DNA of 64,000 bases. Origin: Muribaculaceae bacterium. Lineage in GTDB: Bacteria; Bacteroidota; Bacteroidia; Bacteroidales; Muribaculaceae. Of the stretch, positions 1-10,134 are shown one piece after another. Each line of letters begins with the position of its first letter. The first letter of the stretch is position 1. Location of the stretch: assembly GCA_029057985.1 (NCBI GenBank), contig JAIDYR010000011.1, positions 1 to 64,000 of the forward strand, written 5' to 3'. The notes beneath the pieces are model-generated. The model had not been told where the DNA came from. It did no database searches and saw only the letters and a list, made by a program, of their open reading frames with translations. A program made the translations under genes and the position numbers.

Positions 1-66
1 GGGAGGATGGAATGTAATTTATATGTTGATTTGAACAAAATTAAGATTAGCGGGGTTGAAAGTTAA
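1..66 (+). other. possible 3' end of an upstream reading frame
   Basis: Frame 1 is open from the left edge to a TAA at 64-66, giving about 21 residues. It also contains an internal ATG at 7 preceded by GGGAGG. It could be the tail of a gene that starts outside the window, a short leader peptide, or nothing. Length and composition do not decide. Confidence 0.2.
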
Positions 67-112
67 GAATACTAAAGAAGTAAGAAAAATTAATCATGAA
101 ATATTGAAAACT

Positions 113-673
113 ATGTTAAGACACACATTTCTTGACGGGATTAGCCGCTATTGGTGGCTACCGTTAGTAACCGGACTTTTATGTATAGCACTGGGAGTGT
201 GGACAATATCTTCGCCGACGACGGCACTGCCGGTAATGGCGGCCGCTTTCGCCTACTGCCTGATAGCGCTGGGAATTTTCGACGGAATCTGGGGCCTGTC
301 GACCACGAAATTTAATCCCTCCTGGGGTTGGGATATATGTCTGGCTGTTATTGACATTGTAGCAGGTGTATGGATGCTTACACTTGATCCTGCTCAGATG
401 ACATTGGCATTTCTTTATATAGTAGGGATATGGATAATCTTCGCTGCTTTCAGCGGTGTAGGGCAGATGATGGCCGTATCCATGTATAGTGCATGGACTA
501 CATTTTTCGGTATAATTCTTCTCCTTGCGACTCTGTTTTTCACTTTCTGGTTGCTTCTCAATCCGATCGGACTTGGAGTAATGGCATGGATATGGATAGG
601 AATCGCATTGCTTTGTTACGGAGCTTTTCGCGTCACGATTTCTTTCCGGATCCGTTCATTGCGCAATAGATAG
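113..673 (+). CDS. DUF308/HdeD-like multi-pass membrane protein
   Basis: Small integral membrane protein of the HdeD/DUF308 type, 186 aa from the ATG at 113. Six hydrophobic segments follow one another in pairs, with Gly- and Trp-rich turns such as GIFDGIWGL. The family has two three-helix repeats; HdeD of E. coli is linked to acid resistance, but the role here is unknown. The track opens at a TTG (56), which would add 19 mostly polar residues. I prefer the ATG just before the first membrane segment, although no ribosome site decides it. The 3' end overlaps the convergent glycosyltransferase gene by 58 bp. Confidence 0.75.
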   Translation: MLRHTFLDGISRYWWLPLVTGLLCIALGVWTISSPTTALPVMAAAFAYCLIALGIFDGIWGLSTTKFNPSWGWDICLAVIDIVAGVWMLTLDPAQMTLAFLYIVGIWIIFAAFSGVGQMMAVSMYSAWTTFFGIILLLATLFFTFWLLLNPIGLGVMAWIWIGIALLCYGAFRVTISFRIRSLRNR

Positions 674-1464
674 CGTAAGTCTCTGACTCCTCTTAGCCAG
701 TTGCTCTGATATCTGATGAAAGAAGCGGCCGACCGATTTAGTCGGAATGCGTGAATGATCATACGAAGCGGCCATGTCCGGGGATGAAAATAAGTAAACA
801 TTGCTCCCTTGGCCCGGACAAATGCGTCGGTGGTGATTTCGCGTAGTCCTGTCGAATTGTCCTCATGAGAGCAGACAAACTCAGGAATATAGAGTCCCCT
901 CAATCCGTGGCGTTGCATTTCGAAGACAAAAAGGCTGTCTTCTCCCGCGCAGAATTGTGATCCTCTTCCAAAAAGAGGATTGAAGGAGATCCCGGCAAAT
1001 TTTACCGCTCCCAATCGGAATGAGATCTCAGGTCCGCCGCAGAAATACCCTTTCGGAGGATTGGCAGCATCGAATGAGTAATCGGGATAATCTCGTTGCG
1101 CGGAGTAAGATCTGCATTTCATCAATATATAATCAATCTGAGGATTGACATAATATTGATTCAATAATCGCTCAATGTCACCGACTTCATAGCTGATATC
1201 ATCATCCGATAGCAATACAATAGGAGCTTCAGCTGCTTCGAGAGCGATCATGCGGTTGGCTCCCCCTCCGTGACTGGAGTTAGGAATGATCAAAAAGTCT
1301 TCCCTGTCGGCCAATCCCTCCGGTATATCTTCAGGATTGGCATCTGCATACTGCCATGCGACTATATACCTTACTCCCTCTATCCGGGGGTGATTTAATG
1401 AGAGGATTCGTTCGAGACCCTCCCGTCGATACGCAATTATGCAGATATCAAGTCGGAGTTCCAT
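616..1464 (-). CDS. family 2-like glycosyltransferase
   Basis: Cytoplasmic or membrane-associated GT-A sugar transferase, 282 aa, last gene of the exopolysaccharide locus. The N-terminus has the nucleotide-binding strand DICIIAYRR. An acidic cluster LLSDDDISYE at residues 85-93 fits the metal/nucleotide-sugar site of GT2 enzymes. CAGEDSLFVFEM near residue 170 resembles the ED motif that often holds the catalytic base. It starts 19 nt after the stop of the GT4 gene, so it is probably co-transcribed. Donor and acceptor cannot be read from sequence. Its end overlaps the tail of the DUF308 gene. Confidence 0.85.
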   Translation of the reverse strand: MELRLDICIIAYRREGLERILSLNHPRIEGVRYIVAWQYADANPEDIPEGLADREDFLIIPNSSHGGGANRMIALEAAEAPIVLLSDDDISYEVGDIERLLNQYYVNPQIDYILMKCRSYSAQRDYPDYSFDAANPPKGYFCGGPEISFRLGAVKFAGISFNPLFGRGSQFCAGEDSLFVFEMQRHGLRGLYIPEFVCSHEDNSTGLREITTDAFVRAKGAMFTYFHPRTWPLRMIIHAFRLNRSAASFIRYQSNWLRGVRDLRYLLRNERIRKEIVTRKAP

Positions 1465-1483
1465 CGGGTGCCCGGGAAATTAC

Positions 1484-2668
1484 TTAGACGCTATAATTTG
1501 AGGTCAATGATCTGGAATAGATATCCAGATGCTTCTTCACCACGTCCTTAATGTCGTAATAGACCTCGGCCAGCTGACGCGATCTGCGGCCGAACTTCAG
1601 GCAAAGATCGTCATCTTCAAGCAGGCGTTCGATACATTGCGCGAGTTGGAAAGGATTGCGGGGCTCGACCAGGAATCCATTGCCGTCAATCGTGTCGCGG
1701 CATCCGACGCTGTCGCAGGTGACTATAGGCAACCCTGCGGCGGATGCTTCAATCAGAGCCAACGGCACTCCCTCCCTGTAATAGCTCGGGAAAGCCATTA
1801 TTCTGGAGGAAGCGAGGACCTCGTTCATATTATTGATATGTCCTCCCCATACAATATATTTCCCGTCACACAATCGCTCCATTTGCTCCGGCCGCATTGA
1901 GTCAGGATTATGATGGCAGGCTCCGCATATAAGGAACTCAACCTTATTTTCCCATCTCGGACGCAGGAGTTCGGCAGCGGCAATCAGATCTTCCACTCCT
2001 TTACTTTTCAGCAGACGGCCACTGAAGACAACCCTCATTCTTCCATCCGGAAGATATGCAAGTCCGGTCGGGTGACTGAACTTTTTTAGATTTACTCCGG
2101 AGCCCTTGATATATTCGGTCGTATTCAGTGAGATTATGTGTCGGCTATTGAGAATTTCCTCGTCATCATGATTCTGGATTATATTCACTGAATTCTTTTT
2201 ACCCCGGCAGAGGATGCGGAGAGCGGCAGAAATAACTCTGGCCTTATACGAGGCAGGATTCTGGAATGCTATGCCCAATCCGCTGTAAGCATTTATAATA
2301 CATCCGGAAGTCCCTGCAATCTTCGCGGCCAGATTGCCGAGCAGAATCATCTTGACTCCTACGAAATGAAAGACGGCATCGCGGCGTTCATGGAAGAGCG
2401 CAACGAGATGACGGATGGTGAGCATTGAGGAGATAGGCCCTTGACCTGAATGGGGCGAGGGCAGGGGGATATAACCGAAGCCGGCAGCTTCGATAGATGG
2501 TCCGCTGCCATTCTCTCCTCCGGCGATTGTGACATTCCATCCTTTTGCTATCGCAGCCATTCCTACTTCCAGACGATGCGACAGGAAGAAGCGGTCGTCG
2601 GCTACGACTATGACCAGTTCCCGCCCTTCGGTGGCGACTGATTCAGGAATCGGATGATTGATATTCAT
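1484..2668 (-). CDS. GT4-family glycosyltransferase
   Basis: GT-B fold sugar transferase, 394 aa. The N-terminal acceptor domain (about 15-190) starts with a strand and an SHRLEVGMAA segment, as in PglA/CapM-like enzymes. The C-terminal donor domain (about 200-385) carries VVFSGRLLKSKGVEDLI and the EX7E signature in EGVPLALIEASAAG near residue 300. Its place after the polymerase gene (48 nt gap) and before the GT2 gene puts it in repeat-unit assembly on the inner face of the membrane. Sugar specificity is unknown. Confidence 0.9.
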   Translation of the reverse strand: MNINHPIPESVATEGRELVIVVADDRFFLSHRLEVGMAAIAKGWNVTIAGGENGSGPSIEAAGFGYIPLPSPHSGQGPISSMLTIRHLVALFHERRDAVFHFVGVKMILLGNLAAKIAGTSGCIINAYSGLGIAFQNPASYKARVISAALRILCRGKKNSVNIIQNHDDEEILNSRHIISLNTTEYIKGSGVNLKKFSHPTGLAYLPDGRMRVVFSGRLLKSKGVEDLIAAAELLRPRWENKVEFLICGACHHNPDSMRPEQMERLCDGKYIVWGGHINNMNEVLASSRIMAFPSYYREGVPLALIEASAAGLPIVTCDSVGCRDTIDGNGFLVEPRNPFQLAQCIERLLEDDDLCLKFGRRSRQLAEVYYDIKDVVKKHLDIYSRSLTSNYSV

Positions 2669-2716
2669 GAGTTTTTAAGGTCTGTTTTTGAAGGTAAGGT
2701 TAAGTCTATTAGCGGA

Positions 2717-4216
2717 TTACTGCTGTTTTACGGTTCCGCAGGGTATAACCGGAGCGACTGAATCACTCCGACAGATTCTCCTACGCAGAAGCTCCATGTC
2801 GGCATGGGTCTGCCGGGGATAAAAGGGCGAATGGATTTCCCGTTCGCCCGGTTTGAGTTCAAAAGTAAAGTCATATACAGGCTTCCTTTGATTAGGATCC
2901 AAGGAGTCATACATGATCATATAATCGAATGCAAGCCAAGCCCGGCGGTAGACAATCCCTTTGTCGAGCCAACTGCAATATGGATAATACATTTCAAGGC
3001 GTCGTCCTTCTCCGGTCAGAGGCATAGGATCGAAGAGACTTTTATTTCCGATTAACCCGGCTAAAACTACGGCGCCCCACCATCCGAATGTCAATGCGCG
3101 GCTCCGACATTCCTCAAGCGACATAGCCAATCCAATAGCCAGCGCCGGAAGCAGCAACATCGAGAGGCGGCCGAACGCTATTACCTCAAATCTCATCAAT
3201 TCAAGAATAGAATATGAAATAAGAATCATCCCGAACAGAGATTTCGATCGTTGGCCATCTTTAGCACGAAGAAGCAGCAGGGCAGCTCCGAGGGGTATCA
3301 ATATATTGCAGAATCCCAATCCTATATATCCCTTGAGATTCAGCGAAGCGCCCTCCAATATTGTCTCACCATACTTCAGGATATATTCTGATTGGAATCC
3401 ATATCTCCCGATTGCGGGAAAAGCATCGAGCAATGGCAGACTCACAAGAATAAGCCATTTTAATCCGAATGCAACTGCCGGAGCCAATAAGAGGCACACC
3501 AGCAGATTCCGAGAGCAACCGAAAAACCGGCGTAATCCCGTTGAGCACATAATAGGCAACCACGCCATTGCCAATGCGCTCAGATGGAATACCGCTCCGA
3601 TCAGAAGTTTTATATAGAAGCGTCCGAAGCGCCGTCTTTCCAGATCCGGGATGCCGGCAATCAGGCATCCTGCGGCTGCTCCGGCCAACATAGTCTCAAA
3701 GTCGAGTATGATATATCCGAAAAGACACCAACACGCTATTCCGACAAACCATAAACGGGTATATTTTCTCAGGACTATTGCAAAAGATAAGTTGAGGATC
3801 AATGCGCATAGCATCTGCCAGGACCATAGTCCGATGCCAAGAGACTTCAGCATGATTAGAATCCAGGCGTGACGTCCTCCTTGGCTTCTGCCGAGACTGT
3901 CGGCCGTCATATCTTTTAATGCCGGAAGATAGTCGTATCGCCCCATGGAGATGATAGTGTCGATTCCCACACTATATCTTAATCCGGCGAGCAGGCAAAG
4001 CGCTCCGATTACTATCCAGAAATATAGAAGCCAGGCATCTCTGCGTGTATTTATCCGAATGAATGAATGTCGGGAAGCCGGATTTCCCTCAACGTCGGGA
4101 GTCGAAATTCCGGTGCCGGAGGTGGGTGATAGGGCGATATGCAACGAATTATGGCGGAGATCATGAAAAATGATCCCAGCCGCTATAGCCGTTATGATTG
4201 CAAAATATTGCCACAT
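2717..4216 (-). CDS. EpsG-like (Wzy-type) polysaccharide polymerase
   Basis: Multi-spanning membrane protein of 499 aa with roughly ten or more hydrophobic segments. LLAGLRYSVGIDT near residue 80 matches the arginine-containing GxRYxVGxD signature of the EpsG family. In Wzx/Wzy pathways this protein would polymerise lipid-linked repeat units on the periplasmic side. A soluble tail of about 90 residues rich in Arg, Pro and Asp follows the last membrane segment. The start overlaps the end of the upstream double glycosyltransferase gene by 25 nt, which suggests translational coupling. It is the only polymerase candidate in the locus. Confidence 0.85.
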   Translation of the reverse strand: MWQYFAIITAIAAGIIFHDLRHNSLHIALSPTSGTGISTPDVEGNPASRHSFIRINTRRDAWLLYFWIVIGALCLLAGLRYSVGIDTIISMGRYDYLPALKDMTADSLGRSQGGRHAWILIMLKSLGIGLWSWQMLCALILNLSFAIVLRKYTRLWFVGIACWCLFGYIILDFETMLAGAAAGCLIAGIPDLERRRFGRFYIKLLIGAVFHLSALAMAWLPIMCSTGLRRFFGCSRNLLVCLLLAPAVAFGLKWLILVSLPLLDAFPAIGRYGFQSEYILKYGETILEGASLNLKGYIGLGFCNILIPLGAALLLLRAKDGQRSKSLFGMILISYSILELMRFEVIAFGRLSMLLLPALAIGLAMSLEECRSRALTFGWWGAVVLAGLIGNKSLFDPMPLTGEGRRLEMYYPYCSWLDKGIVYRRAWLAFDYMIMYDSLDPNQRKPVYDFTFELKPGEREIHSPFYPRQTHADMELLRRRICRSDSVAPVIPCGTVKQQ

Positions 4217-6447
4217 AAATGCCCTACTGCATGTTCGAAATCTTCCGTTGAAGAAAGTCTATGAGTCCATTCAATTGCATTACGCACCTTTTCGGAACGC
4301 AAAGCGTCGTTTTCGATCAGAGTTCTTATTGCAGAAGCTAAAGAGGCTGCATCCCGGTCTGCCGCGAGCATCCCTCTTTCTTCGTCGGGTCCGATGACAT
4401 CAATGACTCCGCTATTGCGGAAAGCGACGACCGGAGTAGAAGCCATCATGGCTTCTGCGAGCACGATGCCGAAGCCCTCAGCTTCTGACGGCAAAACGAA
4501 AATATCCGCTTCTGCCAGAAGCCTGCGCTTCCTGTCTTCAGATACATAGCCTTCCGGGGAAACATCAAGGTTCCACTCGGTTGCCATCGCGCGCAAAGAC
4601 TCGGAATAATTCTGATCTACCTCTTTACCAGCTACCTTAAGGTTAATTTTGAGTCCTTCATGTTGTAAAAGTCTCATGGCTTCGAAAAGGTAAGTCAAGC
4701 CTTTTCGGGGTTCGATCGTGCCTATAAAAAGTAATTTGACACAATCTTTGGCAAATTTACGTGTTTTTTTCGAGATTTCATTATAAACCAAAGATTTTTT
4801 TATATCGGTCTCCTCTTTTTTTTCTACGGGTTCATTATATTCCGGAGGATCAAATGGGATAGGGATCCTGACTAAGCGCTGCAATTTGATTTCCCGGCGC
4901 AGTATCCGCTCGGTAAATTCTGAGGGTATCACGCTGACGGATAGTTTTTTTATGAAGAGGAGTTCAGCAATTTTATAAATTTTTCCCTTAAGGCCGCTCA
5001 TCTGGATATATAGCGGATGATGGGTGATGCCGATTGCAGTCGCTCTATGAGCCCGCAGATAAAAAAGACTTGGCAGAAGATAGAGGCACTTTGAAGTATT
5101 GAAAATCCAAGCCGGAGATTTAAGATTCTTCCTTCTATAATCCCTTGATATCCTTCTTATATTTTTGAGGGTTTTCCACGGTAAGAGGAGCTTGCCTCCG
5201 GTCTTACCCGATGAGCGGTCTATGACAAGCGTTCCAACTCCGGAATCAAGAACCTTCGAGGCCGCCTTCACGAATTTAAGATTATAGCGGTCGCCACCTG
5301 AGATTCCTGCCGGCTCTTGAGGATGGCAAAAGATCATCTCCGCCGGGGAGTATAGTTCGCAGAATCTGCGGGCCGTCGTGGCGGAGTCAGATTCTTGAGG
5401 GATTTCAATCCGGCGATCCCGGGTAATAATGTCTTTCAGGCTATCCTCCAAGGCCGAGAGCCAATCAGATATGCTCCATCCGTGAATACGGCGAAATAGC
5501 CGGGTATCCATGCATGCTTCATCCGGCACGATTTCACCGGCTACTACACCCAGCCCTGCCGCCTGCGCTTCCATGGCAGCCAGTCCCACCCCTTCGAAAA
5601 CAGAGGGGAAAAGAAATGCGTCGGCTGCACTAAGCCATTTTTCAGCATCACGGCGCTCACCTAAAAATCTGACATTTGTCAGACCTAATCCCTCAGCCTT
5701 CTTTTTTAGGGATGGAAGTAGCGGGCCTTGGCCAATAATAACATATAACCGATCTGAATTCCTGTCGGCTTCTGCCATGCGGAGAATATGCAACTGATTC
5801 TTCTGTTCGGAGGCACGCCCGATATTGAGTATAATCCGGGTTGATTCATCGATCCCGAATTCTTCTCTTATTTCCTTGCGGGCCTTGGAATCAAACCGGA
5901 ATCTTTCGGAGGAAATGCCATTGTGTATTATCTTGCGCCGGGCCCCTCCCATGGGAAACATCCAATCCAGAGCTTCTCTTGAGCACCCGACGAGATCTGT
6001 AGCTCCTCGGGCGTGGCGGCGAAATTTTAGAACTCTCAGGAGGCGTCGAAGTCCTCTGATATCCTGATGAGCATTATGGCTATGCGCGATTCTGACAGGA
6101 ATCCCGAGTGATGCTGCCTCCAAATTGACCTGCGACATTTCTCTATGGCTATGGCAATGGACTGCGGTATACTCTCCCTCTTGCAATATGCGCCTCAATC
6201 GGCGGCGATAATCTTTGTCATTGCCGGAGTAGGGAAGGCGCAGTATCCGCGCTCCCAATTCTTCGAATAAAGCCTCATTATCACCTTCTTCCTGAGTGAG
6301 AATGTCAAATTTAAAACGTTGCGGATCTGAGAATCGGATAATATCTTCGATCACTCTCTCGACTCCTCCGCAGATAAGCCGCGGATAAACGTGAAGGATT
6401 TTCAGCCGATTTGGCAGATGATATGGATTGGAGGAAAGAGATTTCAT
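4192..6447 (-). CDS. double GT4 glycosyltransferase (two GT-B units in one chain)
   Basis: At 751 aa this is about twice a normal GT4 enzyme. Unit 1 (about 12-370) has ILHVYPRLICGGVERV, the donor-site strand IILNIGRASEQKNQ and an EX7E-like FEGVGLAAMEAQAAG. Unit 2 (about 375-751) begins with another binding region, then has LLFIGTIEPRKGLTYL and the EX7E signature in EGFGIVLAEAMMAS. A Lys/Glu-rich stretch near 545-570 lies inside unit 2. Both donor sites look intact, so two successive transfers by one polypeptide are plausible. Unit 1 is EpsF-like. The gene overlaps wzx by 4 nt and the polymerase gene by 25 nt. The fusion could be natural or derived from two ancestral genes joined by loss of a stop. 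Confidence 0.9.
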   Translation of the reverse strand: MKSLSSNPYHLPNRLKILHVYPRLICGGVERVIEDIIRFSDPQRFKFDILTQEEGDNEALFEELGARILRLPYSGNDKDYRRRLRRILQEGEYTAVHCHSHREMSQVNLEAASLGIPVRIAHSHNAHQDIRGLRRLLRVLKFRRHARGATDLVGCSREALDWMFPMGGARRKIIHNGISSERFRFDSKARKEIREEFGIDESTRIILNIGRASEQKNQLHILRMAEADRNSDRLYVIIGQGPLLPSLKKKAEGLGLTNVRFLGERRDAEKWLSAADAFLFPSVFEGVGLAAMEAQAAGLGVVAGEIVPDEACMDTRLFRRIHGWSISDWLSALEDSLKDIITRDRRIEIPQESDSATTARRFCELYSPAEMIFCHPQEPAGISGGDRYNLKFVKAASKVLDSGVGTLVIDRSSGKTGGKLLLPWKTLKNIRRISRDYRRKNLKSPAWIFNTSKCLYLLPSLFYLRAHRATAIGITHHPLYIQMSGLKGKIYKIAELLFIKKLSVSVIPSEFTERILRREIKLQRLVRIPIPFDPPEYNEPVEKKEETDIKKSLVYNEISKKTRKFAKDCVKLLFIGTIEPRKGLTYLFEAMRLLQHEGLKINLKVAGKEVDQNYSESLRAMATEWNLDVSPEGYVSEDRKRRLLAEADIFVLPSEAEGFGIVLAEAMMASTPVVAFRNSGVIDVIGPDEERGMLAADRDAASLASAIRTLIENDALRSEKVRNAIEWTHRLSSTEDFEHAVGHLCGNILQS

Positions 6448-8009
6448 TGAATCCGGATATTATCGGGAGAAGGCTTGCGTTTCGTAAACTCTTTTATCTT
6501 TGTGATAATCAGGTGCAGATCGCGGATGCCAAGCGCGCGTAGAATCAAAGGATACAGGATGATGATTGCTGCTATGCATACTAAAAGCTTAAGAATATCC
6601 GTATCTGCGTAGTGAGCAGCCCCAAGTCCGGCAATAGAAGCCAAAGAAGCTGCCAGTAAAGGTAACGTTACTGATTTCAGTAAGATATCCCATACATTGC
6701 TGACTTTTTTCAGAGCATAGGCGGCCGTCACGCTCATTGATATAAAGGAAGATATGGCGAAGCCTATGCATATCCCTTTCAGACCGAAACGGAAACTTAT
6801 AAGCAATACGGCGAGCCCTATCACTTTCCTCACAATCTCAATCTTCATGAGTCCCGAAGGATTGTCGGATGCGAGGATCAAGGTCAGATTAAGTCCGTCG
6901 AACGGAGTCCAGATCATACCTAAGCAGAGCCATGCGAGCAAAGGACCTGTCTCAAGCCATTTATCGCCAAGAACGACAGCGACTATCGGTCCTGACATGA
7001 CAGCCAGAGCAAGCATTATCGGGAATGCTACGCACATGGTCATCCCCGTCATTCTTTTGAAGTATTCAATCCGATGCCCCTCATCCTCCCCGCACTTGCA
7101 TAGGATCGGGTATGACACCCTGCGCACTACCTCACTCATACTTATCGACGGGACGGATGCAAACTGTCGGGCACGGGTAAAAAGACCGACGTCTCCTACC
7201 GGCATCAGTCGCCCGATAATTATAAGATATGAATTAATATACGCTACGTCAGCAAGCCTGGCTCCTATTAGATTAAGACCATATTTAAAGAGTGATTTCT
7301 GAGGTCTGGCATCAGAAAGCACTTGAATATTGCGGCCGTTCTCCCGGTATCGTTGAATATCCGAGGCATTAGATCCGTCGCTCTTATCAGCCGGCATTGC
7401 CTTCTTAGCTGCAAAATAGAGCAAGACAAGCATACTCAAGGCTTGAGTGACCATATATATGGCTATTGACCATACTCCAAGTCCGATGGCGGAGCATACT
7501 ATACCTGTCGAGCCGGAAATAATCAGCGACAGAACTGAAGCAATGGCCCTGCGTCGATATGCAAGCTGACTCATCAGTATAGCTTCCGGCAGACAAGCGC
7601 CCGCCTGCAGGGGGACTGTGATTCCTACGATGCGGGTCAGTCCGATCAGCCGCGGCTCATTATAAAAGTAAGCGACAGCCGGAGCGGCGAACCATAGGAC
7701 CAGATATATCAGTGCGCCTGCGGAAAAATTAAATATTGAAGCCCTCTTTCTGTCATTGCTCCTTTCGATTCCGCGTGCCACCAAAGCCTGAGTCATCCCT
7801 CCCGAAGCCAGGGCCTCGCCTATCTGAATAAAAATCAGGAGCATTCCGATCAAGCCATAGTCAGCCGGAGTTAATAATCTGGCCATGACGACAGTCACGA
7901 CAAATCCGAGAAGCTGTGTGGAGCCTCTTTCCGTCAGACTCCAGACGACCCCGGAGAATGCGCGCCGCCCCGTCGATACTCCTTGATGATTATCGCAGCC
8001 TGATGTCAC
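6444..8009 (-). CDS. Wzx-like lipopolysaccharide/exopolysaccharide flippase
   Basis: Polytopic MOP/PST-superfamily protein, 521 aa, about 12-14 hydrophobic helices. The N-terminal [19 protein letters not shown] and [12 protein letters not shown] segments are typical of WzxC/TuaB-type lipid-linked oligosaccharide flippases. It would move undecaprenyl-diphosphate repeat units from cytoplasmic to periplasmic leaflet for the EpsG-like polymerase. A polar insert of about 40 residues near 205-240 forms a cytoplasmic loop. The start lies 20 nt inside the upstream fcl gene, and the end overlaps the next gene by ATGA. Confidence 0.92.
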   Translation of the reverse strand: MTSGCDNHQGVSTGRRAFSGVVWSLTERGSTQLLGFVVTVVMARLLTPADYGLIGMLLIFIQIGEALASGGMTQALVARGIERSNDRKRASIFNFSAGALIYLVLWFAAPAVAYFYNEPRLIGLTRIVGITVPLQAGACLPEAILMSQLAYRRRAIASVLSLIISGSTGIVCSAIGLGVWSIAIYMVTQALSMLVLLYFAAKKAMPADKSDGSNASDIQRYRENGRNIQVLSDARPQKSLFKYGLNLIGARLADVAYINSYLIIIGRLMPVGDVGLFTRARQFASVPSISMSEVVRRVSYPILCKCGEDEGHRIEYFKRMTGMTMCVAFPIMLALAVMSGPIVAVVLGDKWLETGPLLAWLCLGMIWTPFDGLNLTLILASDNPSGLMKIEIVRKVIGLAVLLISFRFGLKGICIGFAISSFISMSVTAAYALKKVSNVWDILLKSVTLPLLAASLASIAGLGAAHYADTDILKLLVCIAAIIILYPLILRALGIRDLHLIITKIKEFTKRKPSPDNIRIQ

Positions 8010-8943
8010 CCTTTTCGATATGACTCAGAAAATCTTCGTATGCAAGCCGGATCCCTTCGGGAAGTTCGGTCTTATATGTCCAGCCCAGACCTGTAGCCTT
8101 ACTGACGTCAAGGAGCTTACGTGGGGTGCCGTTAGGTTTGGAAGTGTCCCATTCGATTTTACCTTCAAATCCGACAGTCTCCGCTACTAATTCAGTCAGC
8201 CGACGAATCGACAGCTCTTTGCCGGTCCCGGCGTTGACAGTCTCATTGCCCGAATAGTTATTCATAAGAAACACGCAGAGCGAGGCCAGATCATCAACAT
8301 AAAGGAATTCTCTCAGCGGACTGCCGTCGCCCCAGCAAGTGACGGATTCCGCGCCATTGACCTTCGCCTCATGAAAGCGACGTATCAGAGCGGGGAGCAC
8401 ATGGCTGTGTTCGGGATGATAGTTGTCATTGGGGCCATAGAGATTGGTAGGCATCACGGAGATATAGTCCGTGCCGTATTGGCGATTGAGGTACTCGCAA
8501 TATTTTAGGCCGGAGATTTTTGCCAATGCGTAGGCTTCATTGGTCTGCTCCAGAGAGGAAGTCAGCAGGCAGGATTCTGGCATCGGCTGAGGAGCCAGAC
8601 GCGGATAGATGCAGGAAGATCCGAGAAATTCAAGTTTCTTTACTCCGTTTTTCCATGCTGAGTGAATGACATTCATCTCAAGCGTCATATTCTGCCACAT
8701 GAAATCGGCCGGGGCAGTAGAATTGGCAACGATTCCTCCTACCTTGGCAGCGGCAAGGAATACATATTCAGGCTTTTCCATGCGGAAGAACTCCTCTACG
8801 GCGCGCTGGTCGGTGAGGTCCAGTTCGGAATGAGTGCGGGTGATTATATTAGAATAGCCCTGCCGTTGCAGTTCGCGCACAATAGCGGATCCGACCATGC
8901 CTCGATGGCCGGCAACATAAATCTTAGCGTCTTTTTCCATCAT
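7990..8943 (-). CDS. fcl: GDP-L-fucose synthase
   Basis: Short-chain dehydrogenase of 317 aa, the usual length. It would carry out the 3,5-epimerisation and 4-reduction of GDP-4-keto-6-deoxymannose to GDP-L-fucose, using NADPH. Visible features are the Rossmann motif [11 protein letters not shown] (8-18), a Ser in LGSSCIYP (near 108) and the Tyr-Lys pair in YALAKISG (near 137). [20 protein letters not shown] is characteristic of the fucose synthase branch. It follows gmd after 9 nt, completing the GDP-fucose pathway. A second Met follows the first directly, so either could be used. Confidence 0.96.
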   Translation of the reverse strand: MMEKDAKIYVAGHRGMVGSAIVRELQRQGYSNIITRTHSELDLTDQRAVEEFFRMEKPEYVFLAAAKVGGIVANSTAPADFMWQNMTLEMNVIHSAWKNGVKKLEFLGSSCIYPRLAPQPMPESCLLTSSLEQTNEAYALAKISGLKYCEYLNRQYGTDYISVMPTNLYGPNDNYHPEHSHVLPALIRRFHEAKVNGAESVTCWGDGSPLREFLYVDDLASLCVFLMNNYSGNETVNAGTGKELSIRRLTELVAETVGFEGKIEWDTSKPNGTPRKLLDVSKATGLGWTYKTELPEGIRLAYEDFLSHIEKGDIRLR

Positions 8944-8952
8944 GACAAAACC

Positions 8953-10041
8953 TTATTTTACAATTCCTTTTTCAAGATATTCCGCGAGATTGGTCTTGAC
9001 GTGTTCCGATGCGCGTTCGAGCGCCACTTTCTGCATGTCATTCTCGACCATGATGCGTACGAGATTATCGAAGCTTGTCTTAAGCGGATTCCAGCCGAGT
9101 TTCCGGCGTGCCTTTTCCGGATTGCCGAGCAGATTGACCACGTCGGTCGGTCGATAGAAGTCGGGTGAGACTTCGACCACCACCTTCCCCGTCTTTTTAT
9201 CGATCCCCTTTTCGTTCTCTCCTTCACCTTCCCACTCCAGTTCGATTCCTGCGTAGTGGAACGCAAGCGTTGCAAATTCGCGAACGCTATGTTGTTCGCC
9301 CGTAGCGATTACGTAATCTTCAGCTTCCGGCTGCTGAAGAATTAGCCACATGCATTCTACATAATCCTTGGCGTATCCCCAGTCGCGCAGACTTGAAAGA
9401 TTGCCCAGATAAAGTTTGTCTTGCTTCCCCTGGGCGATGCGGGCGGCGGCAAGCGTAATCTTCCGGGTGACGAATGTCTCGCCGCGGCGTTCCGATTCAT
9501 GATTGAAAAGAATTCCCGAACAGCAGTACATACCGTAGGCTTCGCGATATTCCTTGATTATCCAGTAGCCGTAGAGTTTGGCTACCGCGTAAGGACTATA
9601 TGGATGGAAAGGAGTATTCTCATCCTGCGGCACCTCCTCCACCTTGCCATATAATTCCGAAGTGGAAGCTTGATAAATGCGGCATGTCTTGTCAAGCCCG
9701 TTGATGCGGACTGCCTCCAGCACACGGAGCACGCCGACTGCATCGGTATTGGCAGTATATTCAGGCACGTCGAAGCTTACCTGCACATGACTTTGGGCAG
9801 CAAGATTATAGATCTCATCGGGTCGCACTTTCCCGATAACTTTTACCAGACTCATTGAGTCCGCCATATCCGCATAATGGAGATGAAAGTTGGCGTGTCC
9901 CTCAAGATGAGCGATGCGTTCACGAAAATCTATTGAAGAACGTCGGATGACGCCATGTACATCATATCCCTTATCGAGAAGTAATTCGGCAAGATAAGAG
10001 CCGTCTTGTCCGGTCACGCCGGTGATTAATGCTTTTTTCAT
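8953..10041 (-). CDS. gmd: GDP-mannose 4,6-dehydratase
   Basis: Converts GDP-D-mannose to GDP-4-keto-6-deoxy-D-mannose with bound NADP. 362 aa. Motifs: [15 protein letters not shown] (8-22), the family-typical GVIRRSS, catalytic [11 protein letters not shown] near 130, and [10 protein letters not shown] with the Tyr/Lys pair near 155. [18 protein letters not shown] is a hallmark of Gmd. It starts 93 nt downstream of the epimerase gene and pairs with fcl. The product supplies L-fucose for the surface polysaccharide, or D-rhamnose-type sugars if another reductase exists elsewhere. Confidence 0.97.
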   Translation of the reverse strand: MKKALITGVTGQDGSYLAELLLDKGYDVHGVIRRSSIDFRERIAHLEGHANFHLHYADMADSMSLVKVIGKVRPDEIYNLAAQSHVQVSFDVPEYTANTDAVGVLRVLEAVRINGLDKTCRIYQASTSELYGKVEEVPQDENTPFHPYSPYAVAKLYGYWIIKEYREAYGMYCCSGILFNHESERRGETFVTRKITLAAARIAQGKQDKLYLGNLSSLRDWGYAKDYVECMWLILQQPEAEDYVIATGEQHSVREFATLAFHYAGIELEWEGEGENEKGIDKKTGKVVVEVSPDFYRPTDVVNLLGNPEKARRKLGWNPLKTSFDNLVRIMVENDMQKVALERASEHVKTNLAEYLEKGIVK

Positions 10042-10134
10042 TAGATATAATTATGCGAATGAGTCAATAATAGGCGAATCGGGTGGAGTCATTTGAGGCA
10101 TAGCCCTGCCGGCGTTTTTAGTCACGCTGTCGAT

